Positions 1-8,198 of a stretch of 64,000 bases of DNA are shown here, piece by piece (position 1 is the stretch's first letter; the number at the start of each line of letters is the position of its first letter). The DNA is from Caldilineaceae bacterium (GTDB lineage Bacteria; Chloroflexota; Anaerolineae; Caldilineales; Caldilineaceae). The stretch covers positions 62,001 to 126,000 of the forward strand of contig JACKBA010000019.1 in assembly GCA_020634815.1 (NCBI GenBank), written 5' to 3'. The translations under genes and the position numbers were made by a program. A model generated the notes under the pieces. The model was not told the origin of the DNA and ran no database searches. It saw only the letters and a list, made by a program, of their open reading frames with translations.

Positions 1-32
1 GCATGCGGCTGCTGCGCTGGCGCGGCGCGTAA
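1..32 (+). CDS. possible C-terminal tail of a gene cut by the window start
   Basis: Reading frame 3 is open from the first bases and ends at a TAA at 30-32. It could be the last codons of a gene lying mostly outside the window. Ten codons are too few to recognise a family. Confidence 0.2.
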   Translation, partial: MRLLRWRGA

Positions 33-67
33 GGCGACGCTGCCTGGTTCAGAGTCAGGTAGAAAGG

Positions 68-163
68 CCTCACTACGAAGACACGAGGAGCACCAAGGGG
101 CACAAAGAAACATTTGGCAGATCCTTCGTGCTCCTTAGCGCCCGTTGTGACTTTGCGGTGAGG
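68..163. repeat. imperfect inverted repeat, CACAAAG-type (family A)
   Basis: The outer ends CCTCAC (68-73) and GTGAGG (158-163) are complementary. The left half holds GAAGACACGAGGAGCACCAA and GGGGCACAAAGAA; the right half holds TCCTTCGTGCTCCTTAGCG and related text, so the whole can fold into a long imperfect hairpin. The same wording recurs at about 30.46-30.64 and 55.27-55.37 kb. It lies just beyond the 3' end of the GH36 gene. Confidence 0.7.
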
Positions 164-179
164 CGTTTCAACCCACCTT

Positions 180-2267
180 CTAGCCTATTTTGGTGATGCG
201 GCGCACGGTGCTTTCGCCGTTCTTGAGGTCGATGCGCAGCCCCAAATTCATCCACGCCTGGCCGGAGCGCACCTCGTCAAAGCCTTCGATGGCGTAGCGC
301 GCGTCACGGTCCAACCCGCGCAGGAAAACAGGTGGGATGCGCGCCGGCTCGGGGATGTGCACGCGGAAGGCGAAGAGCACGCTTTCAGCCTTGTCCTTGC
401 TCACATATTGCACGGCCGTGAAATCCTGACTCTGCGCGGGCAGCAGGCGGTACTGGTCGCCCAGTTGTACGATGGGGCGAATCTCCTTGTAGAGCGCGAT
501 CAGCTCGGCGCCGGTGGCCAGGTCGGACTCTGCCCACTTGAGCAGGTCGTCGCTGATGCCCAGCACGCCCATCATGCTGACGTGGAAGCGGAAGGGCAGC
601 GACAGGAGCGGGCGACCCATGTGCGTCACCTGCGACTCCATGGTGATGGCCGGCATGAGTTGCGAGAAGCCTTCCTGGATGCCGAGCCGCGCTGTCGCCT
701 CGGTGTTGTCGCTCACCCAGAACTGGTCGACCATACGCAACATGCCATAGTCGACGCGCCCGCCGCCGCCCGAGCAGCTCTGCCACAGCACCTGCGGATG
801 GCGCTGCGCCAGAGTACTCCACACGTGGTAGACGCCTTCCACGTAGCGCACCCACAGCTCGCGCGCATCGCCCGGCGCATCGGGCCAGCCCGGCTCGCTG
901 ACGTTGCGGTTCATGTCCCACTTGATAAAGGTGATGTTGTGCTCGCCGAGCAGCCGGTCCAGCAGGTCGATGAGGTACTCCTGCACATCGGCGCGACCGA
1001 GGTTCAGGATGAGCTGGTTGCGCATCTCCGAGCGCGCCCGCGTGGGGAAGTGGATGACCCAGTCGGGGTGGGCACGGTATAGTTCGCTGTCGGGATTGAC
1101 CATCTCCGGCTCGAGCCACAGGCCGAAGTCCATGCCCAGCGCATTGACGCGCGCGATGAGCGGCTTGATGCCATTGGGGAATTTCACCTCGTCCGGCCAC
1201 CAGTCGCCCAGCCCGGCGTTGTCGACGGTGCGGCCATGAAACCAGCCGTCATCCATGACAAAGAGTTCGACGCCCATCTGTGCGGCGCGTTCGGCCACGG
1301 CCATCTGCGAGGCCTCGTTGACGTCGAAGAAGACCGCTTCCCACGAATTGTAGAGCACGGGATGCAGCGTCTTGCCGTGGGGCAGGCGCGTGCGCGCGTA
1401 GTCGTGCAGCGTGCGTGAGGCCGCGCCAAAGCCATCGACGGTATAGCCGGCAATGCTGGCCGGCGTGGTGAAGGTCTCGCCCGGGTTGAGGCGCCAGGCG
1501 AAGTCCCAGTCGTTGAGACCGATGCCGACGCGCGTGGCGCCGTATTCGGTCACTTCGGCGGCCAGCTTCCAGTTGCCGCTCCACGCCAGCACGCCAAACC
1601 AGACCTCGCCCTGCTCCTCGCCGGCGGCGCCGCGATCGAGCGCAAACCAGGGGTTGGCCGTGTGGCTGGTCGTGATGCGCCGGCTCTCCTTGACCTTCAC
1701 GCCCGGCTGGAGCACCTCGCGGCGGATCTGCCATTCCTCGAACCAGCGGCCGAAGAGATGCGACAGGCGGTACTCGCCGCCCCACGGCAGGTGCCACAGC
1801 GCCGACCAGGCGCGCTCCAGCGTAACGGGCGCATCGCCCATGTTGGCGATCTCGGCCCAGCGCTCGATGAGATCGTGCGCTTCGTGGACACGGTAGCCCA
1901 GCGTGACCGTGAGCGGGTAGTCCGCATCGCGCAGCGTGACGCGCAACTCGGGCGTCGCGCCGTCGCTGACCGTGGCGCCGGCAAAGCGCAACACCGTGTC
2001 GCGCACGCCGTCGGCATTGGTGAGCTTGAGACACGGCTCGGTGTAACTTGGACCGGCGTAGGCCGGGTATTCGGCGGGCAACATGTGCGCCGCGCCGCTG
2101 AATGAGGCCCAGTCGCCTGTCTGGGCAATGGCCGGGTAGTCGCCGGCAAAGGGCAGGCGCGCGCCCCAATAGACGTGCTCCGGCAGGCCCTGCGCGCCGA
2201 CGCCGCAGGCGTAGGCCGTGTGTTCAGTTTCGAGAATCCAATAATTGTCACGCACCAGGATCGGCAT
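180..2267 (-). CDS. GH36 alpha-galactosidase
   Basis: This 695-residue protein hydrolyses terminal alpha-galactosides such as melibiose and raffinose with retention of configuration. No signal peptide is visible, so it should act in the cytoplasm. The N-terminal beta-supersandwich domain (about 1-290) precedes the TIM barrel. In the barrel KWDMNR carries the expected nucleophile D451, SCSGGGGR (497-504) forms the family loop, and SDNTEA carries the likely acid/base D520. The length matches bacterial GH36 enzymes of about 700-740 residues. AAAGGAACC precedes the ATG at 2267. It is the last gene of a minus-strand operon behind an ABC sugar transporter, which supports hydrolysis of imported alpha-galactosides. 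Family assignment is secure; the exact substrate is inferred. Confidence 0.93.
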   Translation of the reverse strand: MPILVRDNYWILETEHTAYACGVGAQGLPEHVYWGARLPFAGDYPAIAQTGDWASFSGAAHMLPAEYPAYAGPSYTEPCLKLTNADGVRDTVLRFAGATVSDGATPELRVTLRDADYPLTVTLGYRVHEAHDLIERWAEIANMGDAPVTLERAWSALWHLPWGGEYRLSHLFGRWFEEWQIRREVLQPGVKVKESRRITTSHTANPWFALDRGAAGEEQGEVWFGVLAWSGNWKLAAEVTEYGATRVGIGLNDWDFAWRLNPGETFTTPASIAGYTVDGFGAASRTLHDYARTRLPHGKTLHPVLYNSWEAVFFDVNEASQMAVAERAAQMGVELFVMDDGWFHGRTVDNAGLGDWWPDEVKFPNGIKPLIARVNALGMDFGLWLEPEMVNPDSELYRAHPDWVIHFPTRARSEMRNQLILNLGRADVQEYLIDLLDRLLGEHNITFIKWDMNRNVSEPGWPDAPGDARELWVRYVEGVYHVWSTLAQRHPQVLWQSCSGGGGRVDYGMLRMVDQFWVSDNTEATARLGIQEGFSQLMPAITMESQVTHMGRPLLSLPFRFHVSMMGVLGISDDLLKWAESDLATGAELIALYKEIRPIVQLGDQYRLLPAQSQDFTAVQYVSKDKAESVLFAFRVHIPEPARIPPVFLRGLDRDARYAIEGFDEVRSGQAWMNLGLRIDLKNGESTVRRITKIG

Positions 2268-2297
2268 GAATGGTTCCTTTGCGAACTCTGTTTCTTT

Positions 2298-3995
2298 TTA
2301 TTGGGGGCGAGTAATGGTGAGATGGTGGCCGGCGGCGGGGTTATCGACCACAGAAGTCGCCCCATCGGGCCAGCGAACAGCCAGTTCTTCGAGCATGGCC
2401 CCGGCGGGAATGCCAAAGTGGAGCTGCGTCGCATCACCGGAGAGGTAGCCGCTCACGGCGCGTACGTCGCGCACCAGCGTGCCGCGGTCGGTTTCAAGGG
2501 TCACGACGGCGCCGAGTGCATAGGGATTGGCCGGTCCCGGCCAGCGCAGGTCGAGCGTGAGCGCCGTGCCTGCCGCACACAGGCGGTTCTCGAAAAGCTG
2601 AGCCGGGCTGTTCAAGTTGTTGACGACGACATCCAGGTCGCCGTCGCCGTCGAGATCGGCCATGCTCATGCTGCGGCCGCTGCGCGTCGAGCCCAGCCCC
2701 CACTCGGCGGCGGGCAGGAATTGGCCGCGGCCATCGTTGCGTAGCGCCTGGTTTTCCTCGACCAACTCGCCGCCGGGCAGGTAATCGAGCAGGTCGCCGG
2801 CGATCATGCCGTTGACGACGTAGAGGTCGAGATCGCCGTCGGTGTCGAGATCGCCAAACTTGCCCGACCAACTCCAGCCGGTGGCGTCGATCTTGCGGCT
2901 GTAGCCCTCGTTGACAAAGCGATCGCCGCGCCAGGATTGGAGCACATTCTCCGATAGCTGCGGGTCGTCGCGCAGGCGGGTCTTTTCGGCGGCGTTCATC
3001 AGCGGCACCCACTGCGCCATCACCTGCGGGCCGATGGTGGAGGGCTTCATGTCGGTGGCGAAATACTCGGTAGAGCCGTCGCCATCCAGATCGCCGCGGT
3101 CGATGCTCATGGTGCTGTGGGTGGTGTCTTCAAAGAAGTCGGCCGGCTCCCAGCCGCCATCCGCGCCTTGCAGCCAGACCTGGTCGAACTCGTCGAAGTC
3201 GTTGCCGACCCAAATGTCGAGGCGGTCATCGCCGTTGAGATCCCACAGGCTGATGGCCAGCGCCTGCGCGGTCTCGGCGAGTTGCTGGCGCTGCCAGCTT
3301 CCGTCTTGTTGCAGGTAGACGTTGACGCCGGCCGGCGCATCAAAGAGGTAATTGCTGCCGGACTCCACCTGACGTCCGGCGTCGTAGGAGCCGGTGACGA
3401 GGTCGAGATCGCCGTCGGCATCGAGGTCGGCCCAGTTCATGGCGTAGGCGGGCTGGTTCATGCCAGGCAAGGGCAGCAAACTGAACGTGCGGTCGCCCAT
3501 GTTGCGAAACACGGCCGGCGCGGCGACGCCATTGGTGGCCGTAATATCAAGAGCGCCGTCACCATCCACATCGACCAGGGCGATCGAGCGGGCGCGGCGG
3601 AAGATGCCAAGCTCCTGCCGGGTAAAGGTCAAGCCACCCTCGTTCCACAAAATCGCAAGCGGGCCGGCCAGATCGCCCAACACTATGTCTTCGTCGCCGT
3701 CACCGTCCAGATCGTTGATGGCCAGACCGCTGCCGTTGCTGTCGAAGAGGCGGGGAACAGGCAGTGCCGCCTGCGTCGTGTGCGGGAGGTCGTGGGCGAC
3801 AAACGTGTCAGAACACGGGGAGCCGGGCTGTAACGGGCTGACCTGCACCTGCACGGCAACCTCGCTGCGCACAGCCTCAGCGCGCTCACCGGGTTGATCT
3901 GGGAACGCCGGAACGGCAGGTGCTACACATCCGCCAATGAAGACGAGCAGCGTCAATACCGTGATAGTCCGTAGGGAGATCGCCATCGTGATCAT
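2298..3995 (-). CDS. FG-GAP repeat lipoprotein with ASPIC/UnbV domain
   Basis: A predicted exported lipoprotein of 565 residues. The start at 3995 gives a clean signal peptide ending in a lipobox (FIGGC, C23); a longer reading from 4058 would only add a non-signal leader. At least seven calcium-loop motifs of the DxDGDGDxD type are spread over about residues 90-460 (for example LDGDGDEDI, VDGDGALDI, LDADGDLDL), typical of FG-GAP/VCBS beta-propellers. The last 90 residues, with GYLS, LHFGI and VRWPDG, match the ASPIC/UnbV domain. It sits 30 bp upstream of the alpha-galactosidase and downstream of the transporter binding protein. A surface glycan-binding or adhesion role is plausible, but no function is proven for this architecture. 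Confidence 0.85.
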   Translation of the reverse strand: MITMAISLRTITVLTLLVFIGGCVAPAVPAFPDQPGERAEAVRSEVAVQVQVSPLQPGSPCSDTFVAHDLPHTTQAALPVPRLFDSNGSGLAINDLDGDGDEDIVLGDLAGPLAILWNEGGLTFTRQELGIFRRARSIALVDVDGDGALDITATNGVAAPAVFRNMGDRTFSLLPLPGMNQPAYAMNWADLDADGDLDLVTGSYDAGRQVESGSNYLFDAPAGVNVYLQQDGSWQRQQLAETAQALAISLWDLNGDDRLDIWVGNDFDEFDQVWLQGADGGWEPADFFEDTTHSTMSIDRGDLDGDGSTEYFATDMKPSTIGPQVMAQWVPLMNAAEKTRLRDDPQLSENVLQSWRGDRFVNEGYSRKIDATGWSWSGKFGDLDTDGDLDLYVVNGMIAGDLLDYLPGGELVEENQALRNDGRGQFLPAAEWGLGSTRSGRSMSMADLDGDGDLDVVVNNLNSPAQLFENRLCAAGTALTLDLRWPGPANPYALGAVVTLETDRGTLVRDVRAVSGYLSGDATQLHFGIPAGAMLEELAVRWPDGATSVVDNPAAGHHLTITRPQ

Positions 3996-4021
3996 CAGGC
4001 AGCGTGGCGGATGGTAGAAGG

Positions 4022-4065
4022 TCAGGGGGTGACGGACACCACGAATGATGTTCGTCACCCCCTGA
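4022..4065 (-). terminator. strong stem-loop between binding-protein gene and FG-GAP gene
   Basis: Arms TCAGGGGGTGACG (4022-4034) and CGTCACCCCCTGA (4053-4065) pair perfectly over 13 bp around an 18-nt loop. It lies just after the stop of the sugar-binding-protein gene (4086) and before the FG-GAP gene. No U-run follows. I read it as a partial terminator or mRNA-stabilising hairpin, as is common behind ABC binding-protein genes. Confidence 0.6.
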
Positions 4066-4085
4066 TACTTACTCAGCGCGGAGGA

Positions 4086-5491
4086 TTACTGGAAGACTGC
4101 GTTGACTTCTTCGTTGGCGGCCGGCAACACATCTGCCGCCTGGGCCTGGCCGAGCATGATGCTCTCCATCACCGGGTCAATGATGGCGGTGATCTGCGAC
4201 GCGTTGTCCGTCACCGGGAAGAGGAAGGTGCCGTCTGGTTCGGTCGCCTGCAGCGTGAAGGCGGAGACATCCAGTCCCTTGCCTTCATAGGCAGCCAGAG
4301 CCTTGTCAACCGCCGACTGCTGCGCCGGGAAGACGACGCCGAACTCACCGACCTTGTCGGCGCATTCCTGCGAGGCGGCATACTTGACCCACTGCCACGC
4401 CTCGGCCGGATGCTTGGTGCCTACCCAGATCGAGTCGGCAAGACCGTTGAACATGCTCTTGCGGCCTTCCGGACCCTGGGCAGGCGGGCGAAACCAAACG
4501 GGAAGGTAGCGCCATTGTTGACGAAGGAACCGATCATCCAGGAACCATTGGCGTGCAGCGCGCCCAGACCACTGTTGAAGGCAGCCGAACCGCCCAGGCT
4601 GGTGACCTGCTCGAGCGGCATGATGAAGCCCTTCTTCATCAGGTCGGCATACCACTGGATCGTACCGGTGAAGCGCGGGTCGTCGTAGTTGTACTTGGTA
4701 GCGTAGAGTTCGTCGATATGGCGCCAGCCGGTCGTCGCGGCGAGCCAGCTCCACTCGGTCTGGCCGTAGCCTTCGCCCGCGCCGTTGATGATCAGGCCGT
4801 ACTGCTTGACCTTGGTCGGGTCGAAGTCCGGGCTGAGGCCGTTGTTGCCGTTCTCGTCGACGGAGAGCTTGGCGATCAGTTCCTGGAAGGTGCCGCCGGA
4901 CTCGAGGTCCCAGGTGGCGCTGTTCAGTTCATCCAGGGTGACACCAGCCGCATCCAGGGCATCCTGGTTGTAGACGATGGCGATGGTGTCCCAGTCCTTG
5001 GGCAGGCCAAAGCGCTTGCCGTCACGGGCCCACAGATCGGCCAACTGGCCGAGATAGACGCTCAGATCGACCTGGTCGGCATCCACGTAAGGCTGGATGT
5101 CGACGAGCTGTTCCTTGGCGGCGAACTCGGGATACTTGGCCAGGTGGTCGGTGAAGACGTCGGGCGCGGTGCCGGCAACCATGCCGGTCTGGATGTTGTT
5201 CCAGTAGTCGCCCCAGCCACTCTGCGTGATGTTGACCTTGATGTTGGGGTTGGCAGCCATGAACGCATCGGCACAGGCCTGATACGCCGGCAACTGATTT
5301 GAATCCCACAGCCAGTACTCGATGGTAACTGCATCACCGCTGGGCGCGGTCGAAGCAGCAGCGCCGGTGTCTGCAGCAGCGCCTGAATCGGCAGCCGGGG
5401 CTTGGGCAGCCGGAGCGGCCGCGCCACCGCATGCGCTCAGGACGGTGCCCAGAATCAGGAGCAGCGTCACCAAAATAGAGACCTTCTTCAT
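4086..5491 (-). pseudogene. sugar-binding lipoprotein of CUT1 ABC transporter, single frameshift
   Basis: This encodes the extracytoplasmic binding protein of the sugar transporter whose permeases lie upstream. From the ATG at 5491 (GGAGGA ribosome site) it shows a signal peptide with lipobox LSAC (C21), an Ala-rich linker, then an SBP_bac_1 domain (YWLWDSNQLPAYQ, GTAPDVFTDHLAKYPEF). Near 4486-4490 the frame breaks. The first frame reads into a stop at 4421, while the next frame continues as PPAQGPEGRKSMFNGLADS with a normal C-terminal lobe to 4086. Restoring one C (G on the plus strand) in the GGG run at 4486-4488 gives a 468-residue protein of usual family length. Either a sequencing indel or a fresh mutation; a functional gene is likely. 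Confidence 0.85.
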
Positions 5492-5675
5492 ACTTTTTCC
5501 TCCGATAGTGAAACTGAGAAACAGAAACCAACGACTGTATATTTTGGCAACCCGGCCAGGTGCGTTACAGCGACTTTGGCCCGGATAGACCACCAGATGT
5601 TTTCCTTCTCCTGCCCAAGCGCCGATCGGTAGAGCACAAGTGTCCGGCGCAGATGAGACCGAGGAGATGGGCGGA

Positions 5676-6587
5676 TTATTTGAACCCGGTGAACTGGATC
5701 GAATCAAGAATCCGCCGGCCAAGCAACATGAAAATGATAAACGTCGGAATGATAGCCAATGTCGTACCCGCCATCAAGCCAGTCCAGTCGGGCGAACCCT
5801 GCGGCGTCTGCGAGCGGAAGATGCCAAGCGCCACGGTGAGCACGCGCACGCTCTCGTCGCTGCCGACGATCAGCGGCCACAGGTAGTTGTTCCAGGTGTT
5901 GATCAGCGTGACGATGGCAAGGGTGGTCAACGCCGGAATCGTCATGGGCACGACCACGCGCACAAACGAAACCCAGATGCTGGCGCCGTCGATGCGCGCC
6001 GCCTCCTCCACCTCGCGGTTGACGCCGAGAAAGAACTGGCGCAGAAAGAAGACGGCAAAGGGTGTCATGAGCAAGGTCGGTGCGGCGATGCCGATGTAGG
6101 TGTTGAGCAGTTGCAACTGGCGCACCAGGATGAAGTTCGGGATGGTGGTGACGATGCCGGGCACCATGAGCGCTGCAATGTAGATGGCGAACAGCGTATC
6201 GCGGAACGGGAAGCGCAGGCGGGCAAAGGCATAGGCGGCCATGGCGCTGAAGGTCACCTGGCCGGTAACCACGATGACAGAAACGATGACCGAGTTGAGA
6301 ATCGAGCGGCCAAAGTTGATCGACTGGCCCGAACCACCCAGGGCAATCGCCGTCTGCGGGTCGACCAGCCCCAGCACACGCTGGAAGTTGATCAGCGTGA
6401 ACTGTACGGGCAGCAACGAACTTGTATCCAGGAAGATTGCCTTGGACGAAGTCAACGCTGTGCGGATCATCCACCAGAAGGGAAAGAGCGTCACAAAGAG
6501 CAGGAGCGCCATGGCAATCCAGGCGAGAGTTCTTCCCCAGGGGAATGCACGCTTCGGGCGATAGGCGGTCTGTACTTGCGTCGTCAT
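5676..6587 (-). CDS. CUT1 sugar ABC transporter permease, MalG type
   Basis: An inner-membrane permease of 303 residues with six predicted transmembrane segments; the first is AWIAMALLLFVTLFPFWW. The cytoplasmic EAA loop that docks the ATPase is visible as EEAARIDGASIWVSFVRVVVP (about 205-225), the MalG-type signature. AAAAGGAAC precedes the ATG at 6587. It follows the MalF-type partner by 47 bp and precedes the binding-protein gene. No ATPase gene is present in this operon. As in many CUT1 systems, a shared MsmK/UgpC-type ATPase encoded elsewhere probably energises it. Substrate is inferred as an alpha-galactoside from the linked GH36 gene. Confidence 0.92.
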   Translation of the reverse strand: MTTQVQTAYRPKRAFPWGRTLAWIAMALLLFVTLFPFWWMIRTALTSSKAIFLDTSSLLPVQFTLINFQRVLGLVDPQTAIALGGSGQSINFGRSILNSVIVSVIVVTGQVTFSAMAAYAFARLRFPFRDTLFAIYIAALMVPGIVTTIPNFILVRQLQLLNTYIGIAAPTLLMTPFAVFFLRQFFLGVNREVEEAARIDGASIWVSFVRVVVPMTIPALTTLAIVTLINTWNNYLWPLIVGSDESVRVLTVALGIFRSQTPQGSPDWTGLMAGTTLAIIPTFIIFMLLGRRILDSIQFTGFK

Positions 6588-6634
6588 GAATAGGTTCCTT
6601 TTCTACATCAAGTCCGGAAGCATATCCGACTGGA

Positions 6635-7570
6635 TTACATGTCCGACTCACCGGCCCGCATGATGCGCATCTGGACCATGCTCACAAAGATCAGGATTGC
6701 GAACAAGATGATGGAGATGGTCGTGGCGTAGCCCATGTTGAAGCGGGAGAAAGCCTGTTCGTAGATATACCAGTTCATGACCTTGGTGGCATTGACCGGC
6801 CCACCCTTCGTGGTGATGGCAATCGTGTCGAAAATCTGAAATGAGCCAATGACCGAAGTCACGACCACGAAGACCAGCACGGGGCGCAGTAGCGGCACGG
6901 TGACCTTCCAGAAGGTCTGCGATTCCGACGCGCCGTCGATGCTGGCTGCCTCATAGACCGAGCCGGGAATCGACTGGAGCCCGGCAAAGATGAGCAGCGC
7001 CGTGTAGCCCACATATTCCCAGATGTTGATCATGGCAATCGAGGGCATGGCCCACTGCGGCAGCCCCAGGAAGGCAATCATGGGCAGGCCGAGCGCCTTG
7101 AGCGCCACATTGACGATGCCGATGTTGGGATCGAGCAGCCATAGCCAGATGAGACCGACGACCACCGGCGGCATGAGCCAGGGGAGGATGATCAGCGCAC
7201 GGATCACCATTGATTTCGTCAGCCGGTACATCATCACGGCGATGATCATGGCGAGGACCGTCTGCAGCGGGATGTTGAGCAGCACGTAGTAGACCGTGAC
7301 GGACAGCGCGTTCCAGAACTCCTTGTCCTGAAAGAGCTTCACATAGTTCTCGATGCCGATGAATTTGGCCGGCCGCAGCAGGTCCCAGTTGGTGAAGCTG
7401 ATCCACAGGCCGCGGATCGCCGGGACCGCATAGAAGACGGTGAAGCCGATCAGGCTTGGAAGAATGAAGAACAGCGCCGTCAGCGCTTCACCGCGATACA
7501 AGCGGCGCCGTGAAGTCGTGGCGGTGGCGCCGCCGGCCGTCCTTCCTGTCACCTGACTCTGTACGGACAT
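6635..7570 (-). CDS. CUT1 sugar ABC transporter permease, MalF type
   Basis: A 311-residue inner-membrane permease. The ATG at 7570 (MSVQSQV) is chosen over an upstream codon at 7618 because GAGGAG lies just before it and because the longer form would run into the receiver gene. The first membrane segment is ALTALFFILPSLIGFTVFYAV. The EAA motif YEAASIDGASESQTFWKVTVP is intact near residues 205-225. It starts 8 bp after the stop of the receiver-like gene and is followed by the MalG partner, so all are one transcript. Confidence 0.92.
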   Translation of the reverse strand: MSVQSQVTGRTAGGATATTSRRRLYRGEALTALFFILPSLIGFTVFYAVPAIRGLWISFTNWDLLRPAKFIGIENYVKLFQDKEFWNALSVTVYYVLLNIPLQTVLAMIIAVMMYRLTKSMVIRALIILPWLMPPVVVGLIWLWLLDPNIGIVNVALKALGLPMIAFLGLPQWAMPSIAMINIWEYVGYTALLIFAGLQSIPGSVYEAASIDGASESQTFWKVTVPLLRPVLVFVVVTSVIGSFQIFDTIAITTKGGPVNATKVMNWYIYEQAFSRFNMGYATTISIILFAILIFVSMVQMRIMRAGESDM

Positions 7571-7578
7571 AGTTCTCC

Positions 7579-7953
7579 TCACTTTTCTCCATCGATTTCC
7601 GGCGTATCTGCCAGCCACCGTGCAACTTCATGCGATAGCTGGGAGGGCGATACCGGCTTGACTAGATAGGCGGAGACCCCAAACTCAGTGCCTTTTCCGC
7701 GTTCATCGATCGAACTGCAAATGATGATGGGCAATGACGAATGTTCTACCTGGGCTCTGACCGATGCCAGCAACTGCCACTTGTCTTCCTCGGCGATGCC
7801 AAGTTCAAGGATGACGGCGCGGATTGGCTGCGTTCCCAGGATATCAAGCACATCGCCCGGCTGCTCCACGGCCACCACGTGCCAGCGCTTGCCCAACTCT
7901 CGCGCATATAGTTGCCTTGTGGCGCGATCCGGTTCCAGCAAGAGTAGCGACAT
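7579..7953 (-). CDS. receiver-like protein with Glu at the phospho-acceptor site
   Basis: A stand-alone CheY-like domain of 124 residues, the first gene of the ABC transporter/GH36 operon. The acidic pocket is E7/D9 (LLLLEPDR), the switch Ser is S80 (IIICSS) and the invariant Lys is K99 (YLVKP). Strand 3, which should end in the phosphorylated Asp, reads AVILELG with E50 instead. Glu there often mimics the phosphorylated state, so this may be a constitutively active or phosphorylation-independent receiver. It has no output domain and likely works by protein contact, possibly with the adjacent hybrid sensor. The alignment of E50 is by eye. Confidence 0.8.
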   Translation of the reverse strand: MSLLLLEPDRATRQLYARELGKRWHVVAVEQPGDVLDILGTQPIRAVILELGIAEEDKWQLLASVRAQVEHSSLPIIICSSIDERGKGTEFGVSAYLVKPVSPSQLSHEVARWLADTPEIDGEK

Positions 7954-8054
7954 AGTTCACTAACAGGGAAGTGGCCAAATGGTTCGAGCGAACAGGCAGC
8001 CGCAGGTTACGTCGAAAGCGCACGCCGGCAGGCCCACAGGTGGCTCGAGCTTGG

Positions 8055-8084
8055 ATTGTATTCATGAAAACGGTTCTTGTGCAA
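8055..8084 (-). promoter_or_regulatory. candidate promoter of the receiver/ABC/GH36 operon
   Basis: On the minus strand TTGCAC (8079-8084) and TACAAT (8055-8060) are 18 bp apart, about 100 nt before the receiver gene. The -10 is good and the -35 is weak. The 245-bp gap 7954-8198 holds no gene that I can support. Confidence 0.4.
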
Positions 8085-8198
8085 AAGGAGTATACGCCAC
8101 ATATAGCCGCAGGTTCCGGTATAATTGGGCACGCAATCTGGATAATTGGAAACAATTCTTGGGCCGCTGGGCGTGTGGGTGGAAAAAGGCGCGCACGG

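Noticed and set aside
5492..5722. N-terminal extension of the sugar-binding protein
   Set aside because: A signal peptide and ribosome site at 5491 define the start; the upstream part is not protein-like.
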